Below are positions 56,700 to 64,000 of a stretch of 64,000 nucleotides of DNA, one piece after another (positions within the stretch are counted from its first letter, which is position 1; the number at the start of each line of letters is the position of its first letter). The stretch is taken from the NCBI GenBank assembly GCA_035578155.1, contig JAPWDM010000003.1, positions 21,292,916 to 21,356,915 on the forward strand, in the 5' to 3' direction. The DNA is from Brachynemurus nebulosus. Its lineage: Eukaryota; Arthropoda; Insecta; Neuroptera; Myrmeleontidae. Under the pieces are notes generated by a model. It worked only from the letters and a program-made list of their open reading frames with translations, had not been told where the DNA came from and searched no databases. A program made the position numbers and the translations under genes.

Positions 56700-58070
56700 T
56701 TGTTTACATATTTATAAATTTATTTATTTATAAATTTTTAAATATGTAATTGGGTATTTGACAATTGTTAAAAAAGTTACATTAAAATATTCCTAATAAT
56801 TTTAATATAGTTTCAGTAATTTTTGTATAAAAAAAAGCAAATTTAAGAATATTTTATTTTATTTTAATTTTCGGGTGGAAACAATTGGTCACCTGACAAT
56901 GACATAGCGTCACAAAGTATAGATTGTTACATTACATCACTGTAATTCCACCGTATGTTTTATATATGTATCTACATATATCACATACAGTATGTAATCC
57001 CTAGTGTATTTTAGTGTTCCGTAATAATAATAATAATATTTTATTGGTGCCTAAGACTCACATGAGTATACACCGGTCACGTACGACCGTAATATCTTAA
57101 TTGATATTTCGGTAACAGCCGATTTTCTCTAAAACAATTCGCCTTAAAAATTTCGAATTTAGCACAGAGATAAGGTAGAGTGGTTCAATTATAGAATGAA
57201 GTATAAAAAATAGAATTTTGATTCTATGTATTAATTTCAGAGGATAATTTGAGAATTTAAATTTTTCAAAGGTAAGATACCAAAGGGAAGTTTATTAAAG
57301 CCCGAATTTGATAGTATATTTCTCTATGGATTATTATTTTTATTATTTAATACAGACAAATCCAGATACAGGTTGATTGATTTTTGATTCGATAATAATA
57401 GAACATAGTTTTGTTAAGGCTATCTGTTCTATTATTTTATGGTAGAAAATATCTTTGCTTCTATTCCGGAATTCTATGGTATTTTTGACATACATATAAG
57501 CAATTTATTTGAGATAATTTTAACTCTACACGTTATCAACTAGACATAAAAACAGATTCAGCAACGCGATCCCTGTTCCGATCACTTAATAGCAGCAATA
57601 TGTTTTGTGATGTGATAATCTTCTTAATAATGTGACGTCACCGGCGCCAATGAATCCCTTTAATCATTTCACTTGTCAATTCTAAATTTGTAACTTTTAT
57701 TTAGGAAAATAAAACATTATCCTTAAATCATAAGTTATTGATCTCTATTAAATTTTTTGTTACTATTAACTACTATTAACTATTTATTAAATCAGTCAAA
57801 TATCCTATTAGAAGATATAATATTAATTAATATAGATTTTGATAAATGTACATATATATACATATTTATCCACATGTATTGATTGGATTGTTTCGCAGTT
57901 CCACATATCAGATCATTCCAAAGTACACATATCACAGAGCACACTGTGCTCCGTGTGCTGTGTTATCTGCCATAGACACGTGTATGTTATGTATATCCTT
58001 ATCCTTACCTAATTCAAGTATGTAGTTCTGTAAAGTTCGTATTATTATGTTATGATACACAATCTGAGAC
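56700..58070. other. 5' flank of copy D and AT-rich intergenic sequence
   Basis: No gene recognised. An AATAATAATAATAAT run is at about 57025-57040. Confidence 0.4.
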
Positions 58071-58077
58071 ATATCTC

Positions 58078-58440
<363 letters not shown>

Positions 58441-58675
58441 AGGTACAACAGAAATTGACCTTGGCATGCACGTTTTTTTTTTTATTAAATTATTGATTTG
58501 GAAAATTTTTTCTTAAAATTAAATTTGTAAGTATTAATGAAAAAAATAAATATAGCAATGTGGACGTTTGTCTTTCACAAATATATCATATACACTCACC
58601 GCCAGGAGATGTATTTATCCTAAGTACCGCCCTAGGCACGGTAAAAAATGCCACTCTTGCTTTTTCGTAAAACAA
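58441..58675. other. AT-rich spacer
   Basis: No feature recognised. Confidence 0.35.
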
Positions 58676-58679
58676 AAAT

Positions 58680-59034
58680 TAAAAATAAAATAAAGTAAAA
58701 AAAAATGTTTTTTAAGAAAAAGCTTTTATTTAAAAATGGGCAAAAAAATAAAATAAAATAACTTTTGAGTGAAGTTTGAAGCAATATGCAACATAATTTA
58801 TAAATGCTTGAGGCGTTATCATTAATTATTTCTGTTTTGGATATAAGTGTAGCTATTTTACTTTTCAGTAGTTACCAAATTTAATTAAACGCCTCAAGCT
58901 TTTATAAATTATTTTGCATATTGCTTCAAACTTCACTCAAAAGTTATTTTATTTCTTTTTTGCCCATTTTTAAATAAAAGCTTTTTCTTAAAAAACATTT
59001 TTTTTACTTTATTTTATTTTCTACTTTTTAGTGT
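58680..59034. repeat. Near-perfect inverted repeat, arms of about 137 nt
   Basis: The left arm contains TTTTTTAAGAAAAAGCTTTT, AATGGGCAAAAAA and TTTTGAGTGAAGTTTGAAGC. The right arm has the complements, ending near 59034. The spacer is about 75 nt. The arms differ at few positions, so the element is young or the arms are being homogenised. Confidence 0.8.
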
Positions 59035-59539
59035 GATTACAATTAATTTAAAAAAAATTAAAGAAGTATTTTTTTTACTTATATCTTAATCGGTTAATTT
59101 ACCCTAATCAGACATAACTATGGAAACAAAAAATTGCAATGTAAAATCAATGGACAATATTTGACAATTCGAAATGTCAAAAAGTTGCGCAGGACTAAAA
59201 ATCAACAATTTTGGTTTGGGACGAATTAGGGAAAAACTAATTATACAATATTGCATTGTCATCAAGATTAGACACGTATGCAAAATTTGAAACCTCTAGC
59301 TCAATTAGAACCTGTCTAAATTTTGATTCCAAGATTTGATCTAAACCAACATACTAACATATCAAGTTAAATAAAAGCTTTTAAAAAAATGTATGGATAA
59401 CTTTACCACTTTTATTCTTTTTCCTATCAAAAAATAACACTGTCGGCATTTCTTATTTTCCTATCGGAAAATAAGGTGATGAGCAAAAAAACTCCTTTAT
59501 TCCTGATTTCCTTATCAAAAAATTTGGGGGACAGGTCTA

Positions 59540-60185
59540 CCCACACTGTCAACTTCCCATTGGGTGTCCTTAAAGACTAGAGACTACTGTACATAAATAA
59601 TTCTTTTTCCATTTCGGGCAACTTCTCCACTGTGCCCCCGATAGAGGCTTTGCTCCTTGCACCATACCGGGGGCTTCGCCTTCTGTACCTAAGGGTGGCG
59701 GCTCCACCCTTATCAAACAAATGATAACATCATTGGTTCTCAAGGTATGCGAGACAAAATATATTTCAAAAACAGTTTCTTATTTCATTTTCTTTTTTTT
59801 CCATCAAGGAAGGTTCTTAGGCCATTATATAATAACGTTATGGTAAAAACTCCATATAATCTATGTTATGTTAATAAATTTAATTCTGTTTTTTTACCAC
59901 AAAAAACAAACCGCTAATCCGAATTTGCTGAAAACTTTATCCGGTCTTCATTTTTTGATTACGCATCTAATGAAAGTCCGGAGTTGATATCATCATTTGT
60001 TCTCGAGATATGCGAGACGAAAAAAAATTCACGAACGAACGAACGAACTAACGAACGCACGCACAGACATCACGCTAAAAACGATGGATTCGGATTCTAG
60101 TGACCTTCAAAACGTGGAGATATGTCAAAATTAGCGATTCGTAAAATCGGACCCATTACAATAACTTCCTATGGGAAGTTAAAAA
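59540..60185. repeat. Interspersed repeat with AACTTCCCAT ends
   Basis: AACTTCCCATTGGG near 59548 and CCTATGGGAAGTTA near 60166 are inverted ends. The interior has GAGATATGCGAGACGAAAAA and a related AAGGTATGCGAGACAAAATA, a short (GAAC)n run at about 60031-60060, and ACATCACGCTAAAAACGATG followed by GATTCGGATTCTAG. This type of repeat is widespread in insect genomes. No coding. Confidence 0.5.
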
Positions 60186-60386
60186 TAAGTGACGACCAAA
60201 AAAAAAAGAAAATACTTGCAAATACTAGAAATTTTAATTTTCCTCCAAAATTTCCCAGCCTTAAAAATTCCCCGCCCTAGGCGCGCGCCTAGTCCGCCTT
60301 ATGACAAATGCGCCCCTGATTACCGCCCTTAACACATGTCAATGGCAGAGACGATAATATAATTTAAGTGAACTTCTTTTTAAAAT

Positions 60387-60526
60387 TAGTACGGTGCAAT
60401 TAGACCCAAACCTCAACATGCAAAGTAACAGTAATGTGGACTGTACAGAACAATTTGGAGTTCGAGTGAAACTGTTACTTTGGATGTGGAGGTTAGGCCA
60501 TTTTTTTGAGTAACTGCACCGTACTA
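60387..60526. mobile_element. 140-bp MITE with TAGTACGGTGCA termini
   Basis: TAGTACGGTGCA(A)TTA and its complement TAACTGCACCGTACTA form the ends. The arms continue with CCTCAACATGCAAAGTAACAGT against ACTGTTACTTTGGATGTGGAGG. A TA target is likely. Confidence 0.75.
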
Positions 60527-60617
60527 AATGCATTTTTTATTCGCATAGTAGTAAATTACATAGCATATTATTATCACAGACGAAATCATATACCCAAATT
60601 GTCACCAGCTCCCTAGT

Positions 60618-60791
60618 TATACATGTCGTCAGCTGACTACTCTGGTTTGTACAAAATCAACTTTTTAAACATTTTTTCTAGATAGTTGTTTTATTAGTTT
60701 TGGCCATTAAGTAAGTCAAAACCACTGCCAGAAAAAAATTTTTTAAAAACTGATTTGGTACAAACCAATACTAAGCTGACGATATGTGTAG
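60618..60791. repeat. MITE-like inverted repeat
   Basis: TACATGTCGTCAGCTGACTA and GGTTTGTACAAAATCA at the left pair with TGATTTGGTACAAACC and AGCTGACGATATGTGTA at the right. About 174 bp. Confidence 0.65.
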
Positions 60792-60826
60792 CCACTATAC
60801 AAGAAATGAAAAACTTACCTAATTTC

Positions 60827-63248
60827 GCAAATACACAAACTAAAGTTAGACAATGGTTATATAACCGTTGTATAACATGGGTTATAAAATCGTAAATGTT
60901 ACAAATTAGTTATACGAGTAATAACGTTTCACGAACGTTTGACAAACATTGTCATAACCGTTTTTGCCCAGTTTTCTTACAACCTTAGTTATTTTCTGGA
61001 TTGTTTCTAACGTTAGATAAACGTTAAATGAAACTATTAAGCCAACTTTTTATTTTAACGTTAGGCTAATGTTTAATAGTAATTTTTTACTATTAAATCC
61101 GACGATCTTAAATTAAAAAAAAGAATTCAAATTTACAAGATAAATTTATTTTAAATTCATTTATATATAGTTTAAAAGTAACATTCTTTGGTACAAATTA
61201 ATTTTTACAAGTAACAAAAATACCTATTTCTTATACCATATACAATATATTTATTACATTAATTACGCATAAAGTGTTCTGAATTAAAAAAAAAAATGTT
61301 TTACTATAAACAAATGGAAAACAGTTGTATTATAACGAATTGAAAAATTAAAGATATTTTTTTTTTAATACAGATAGGTACATTTATTTAATTATTTATT
61401 CATTTTTGAAATAAGTTTAATACGTAATAATTATACTTAATGTAATAATATTTCAAATCCTTTATTTTTAGCAATTTGTTTATTTGAAACTTCAAAGTAA
61501 ATATATTCAATAAATAATTTGATAACAGTTTAATTTAGTTATAATTTATACTGATTTTATTTAAAACTTTTTGCTTCAGAGAAATAAGAACATATAAATT
61601 TTAACATGAAAAAAATTGTTAGGGACAAAGTATGCTTATTTTTATGTAGATTTAAGTATTTAATTTTAAAATAATATTTTTCTAAAATAAAAATGTAAAC
61701 CTAGAAAAAAAGTATAACTATACAAAAAATATAAAAATTTTTGCTAATTGTTATCTGCGTTATTAAAAAGTAAAGTTCAATGTTAATTTAACATTTACTT
61801 ATAATTATTATAATTTTGTTGCAAAGCATTTAACGTTGTAGTTGGTTTATTATGTTTTAAGGACCAATCCCTAATTTCATCTTCAAGTGGTTTATCATCA
61901 TTTTGCAACTCTTCATATGAAATGCTTGCAACCGCTTCATAATTTTCACTAACAAAACATTCAAAAGTACCTGTTTTTTGAATTTAGCAAAACACTATCC
62001 ACAAACATTGCAGCACTATGATCATTTTAGAAAATATTATTATGAGTATTATTTTGAACGATTTCACTGCTTTTCACATTATTATTCAATACTGATTTGA
62101 CTTTTCTTTTAAATGACTAATAATTTTATTTTTAAACATCGATTTCATTTTTTATAGATAATATTTATATGTGGAAATCGCTTGCAATAAAACCAATCAT
62201 TTATATATAACAGTTATAACGAAACTGTTGCTAAATATATGGTCGCCTGTGGTTTACCACAACTTATGGTTTGAAATGAATTATAAAATAGTTATATTAG
62301 AACCATTGTTGTAAAATGATTATATTATAACCGTTAAATTATAATATGCTGTAAAATGGTTATATTATATTGGATATGTTATAATGGATAAAATATGTTG
62401 CAAAATGGTTTTATTATAACCAGAAGTTTAAATACGTTGTATAATGGTTGAATGTAGGTAAAATTTTAAACTATCAATTTCATTCTCTATAATTACGATA
62501 CCTATAATAATTTTTTAGGTTAATCTAAGATTAATGACACAAACAATTTACAAAAATTATTCATACTTTTTATGTACATAAATAAAGAAATTCTTATTGT
62601 TGAATTTCGATAGCAAAAAACTAAAATGTAAAATTTATTATAACAATTTAAAATAAGATATAAGGCGGTTCTAATATAACTTTTAGTTTATAATGGCTAT
62701 ATTATAATCAGTTTCATGTAAATTAGAAAACGGTTGTACATAAACTTTAGTTGAAAATTTCTATATTATAATTTAATTTTAAATAAGGTACAAAATGATT
62801 GTAATAACTTTTAGTTTAAAACGGTTATATTGTAATTAATAGTTTAATATGAATTATAAAATGGTTGTATATAAACTTTAGCTAAAAATAAGTTATAAAA
62901 TTGCTATATCGTAACCTTTAATTTAAAATAAGCTATAATATGGTTGTACTATACCTTTAAGTTAAGAATATGTTATGAAGTTACAAGTTCTTCTTCAACT
63001 GCAACATAACCAAATGTTATAAATCAGTTCTTAAAACGGTGTTGAGAAACTTTTGTATACTGGTTACATTATAGTTTTAAATCAATGTTTAGAAAACGAC
63101 AGAAGTTAACTAATACATTGTAAAGTTTAAGTCTAACTTGTGATTAACTCTTCAATACCTACAAGGAATTTTCTAACCAATTTAAAACTAAATTATTATT
63201 ATCGGCAAAAGTTAGGATCTAACCTCGGTTATAAGTTGTGTATTTGGG
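60827..63248. mobile_element. 2.4-kb element with arrays of GGTTATA-type subterminal motifs
   Basis: CAAATACACAAACTAAAGTTA at the left and the complement of CAAATACACAACTTATAACC at the right are weak inverted ends. Between about 62210 and 63070, and again at 60850-61080, variants of AAATGGTTATATTATAACC repeat every 35-60 bp. A decayed coding piece lies at 61795-61970. Clustered motifs near both ends are typical of transposase-binding regions. The superfamily is unknown. Confidence 0.55.
61795..61970 (-). pseudogene. Short terminal exon remnant, transposon-encoded
   Basis: After an acceptor-like TTCAAAAAACAG the frame reads TFECFVSENYEAVASISYEE, then LQNDDKPLEDEIRDWSLKHN and ends in NYK and a stop at 61795-61797. 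The D-W-LKHN...LNAL stretch recalls the N-terminal W-A-L-x-x-N...LN-LL region found in several insect transposon-encoded proteins. I infer a truncated transposon gene; the family is not certain. Confidence 0.35.
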
Positions 63249-63256
63249 TTAAAAAT

Positions 63257-64000
63257 ATAACCAAAATTTCCGTAAATTTAATTAAAGTTTGAATGAAAAT
63301 TTATAATAGGTGTAGCGTAAAAATTTAAAATAAATATAATAAAGGATGATGAGGGTTGGTTATTGGTAAATTGGGGAGATTTGTGTTAGGGTTAATGGGC
63401 GACATCTGGTTTCTCAAGATGTTACGGCAAAAGGCAGAGATTGGCAGTGGAAATTACGAGGCGAGATAGATCAGTCCCTTACCAAAGTTTACTCCCTTGA
63501 AAAGGTTGAAAAGGTTTTTTTTTTTAAAAAAAAAAAAGAATATAGAAATTCGTTAATTTTCCAATAAATGACAATTAATTTACCTTTTTTTTTTATAAAA
63601 AATCTCGGGCGTAACAATTTTCCGGTAGATTATATTTTGTAAATACAATGTTGAATCTAAAAGTATAATAATAAAATTTTGTAACTTTGAAAATAATGTA
63701 ACAAAATATAAATCTGTATCTTTTAAATAATAAAATATATAATTTTAAAATAGAATAATTTGAATGAAATCTAATTTTGATTACAGCAAATTGTTTTCTT
63801 TTAATTTTTTGAATTTAAAAATTACATCCCAGTATTTTAAGTTCCTTTGTACTTGTTTTTTTTTTTTTTTTTATACCTAATTTTATAAAACTGAAATAAT
63901 TTTTGGTTTATTTTTAAAGGACGTTTATTAATTTATTTCTGACTTTACAACTTTGTTAAAATAAATGTTTGTATGATAAATAACAAGAATAAATTTAGAG
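63257..64000. other. AT-rich sequence to window end
   Basis: Homopolymer runs (T and A tracts near 63515-63540, T tract near 63860). No gene recognised. Confidence 0.4.

Overview
This is an AT-rich eukaryotic window, most likely from an insect. Introns with GT..AG borders, AATAAA signals, long (TA)n microsatellites and dense transposon debris (Penelope-like, PIF/Harbinger, hAT, Helitron-like, TTAA- and TA-flanked MITEs, foldback elements) exclude a prokaryote. The repeat style resembles a hemipteran genome, but the order cannot be fixed from the sequence. No rRNA, complete tRNA, CRISPR array or operon is visible.

Gene content: the only host genes I can support are four tandem, head-to-tail copies of a fatty-acid amide hydrolase 2 (FAAH2)-like amidase, all on the minus strand. 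In transcription order they are D (56592-53955), C (50061-45087), B (41019-38387) and A (30589-22507). I reconstructed every exon from splice borders. B, C and D each have nine coding exons of identical lengths (183, 220, 218, 112, 158, 141, 102, 351 and 105 nt) encoding 529 residues, with a Lys128-Ser203-Ser227 triad spaced as in mammalian FAAH. A is the divergent member. It has ten coding exons because a 69-bp intron splits exon 8, and a one-base excess in an A-run in exon 6 shifts its frame, so it may be a young pseudogene or carry an assembly error. B and C have Ala in place of the first Gly of the GGS oxyanion motif.

Layout: 1-7100 holds foldback repeats and a MITE with no genes. 7100-13640 holds a repeat family member split at its (TA)n tract by a 4.5-kb foldback element whose core is an array of 120-bp units. 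15190-18401 is a nest of MITEs inside a TA-flanked element with perfect 29-bp termini. 19224-21679 is a Helitron-like element. 22507-30589 is FAAH2 copy A, with a Penelope-like fragment in intron 3 and a 1.7-kb hairpin in intron 1. 31200-38386 is a transposon graveyard with several insertions that can be dated relative to each other. 38387-56592 holds copies B, C and D; copy C's intron 3 is expanded by a 1.3-kb transposon. 56700-64000 is repeats with one short decayed coding piece.

The FAAH2 copies probably make membrane-anchored serine hydrolases acting on fatty-acid amides. Shared 3' flanks and partly shared core promoters show that the array arose by DNA-level tandem duplication. The window's main interest is the divergence of these paralogues and the transposon nesting, not a clearly new system.
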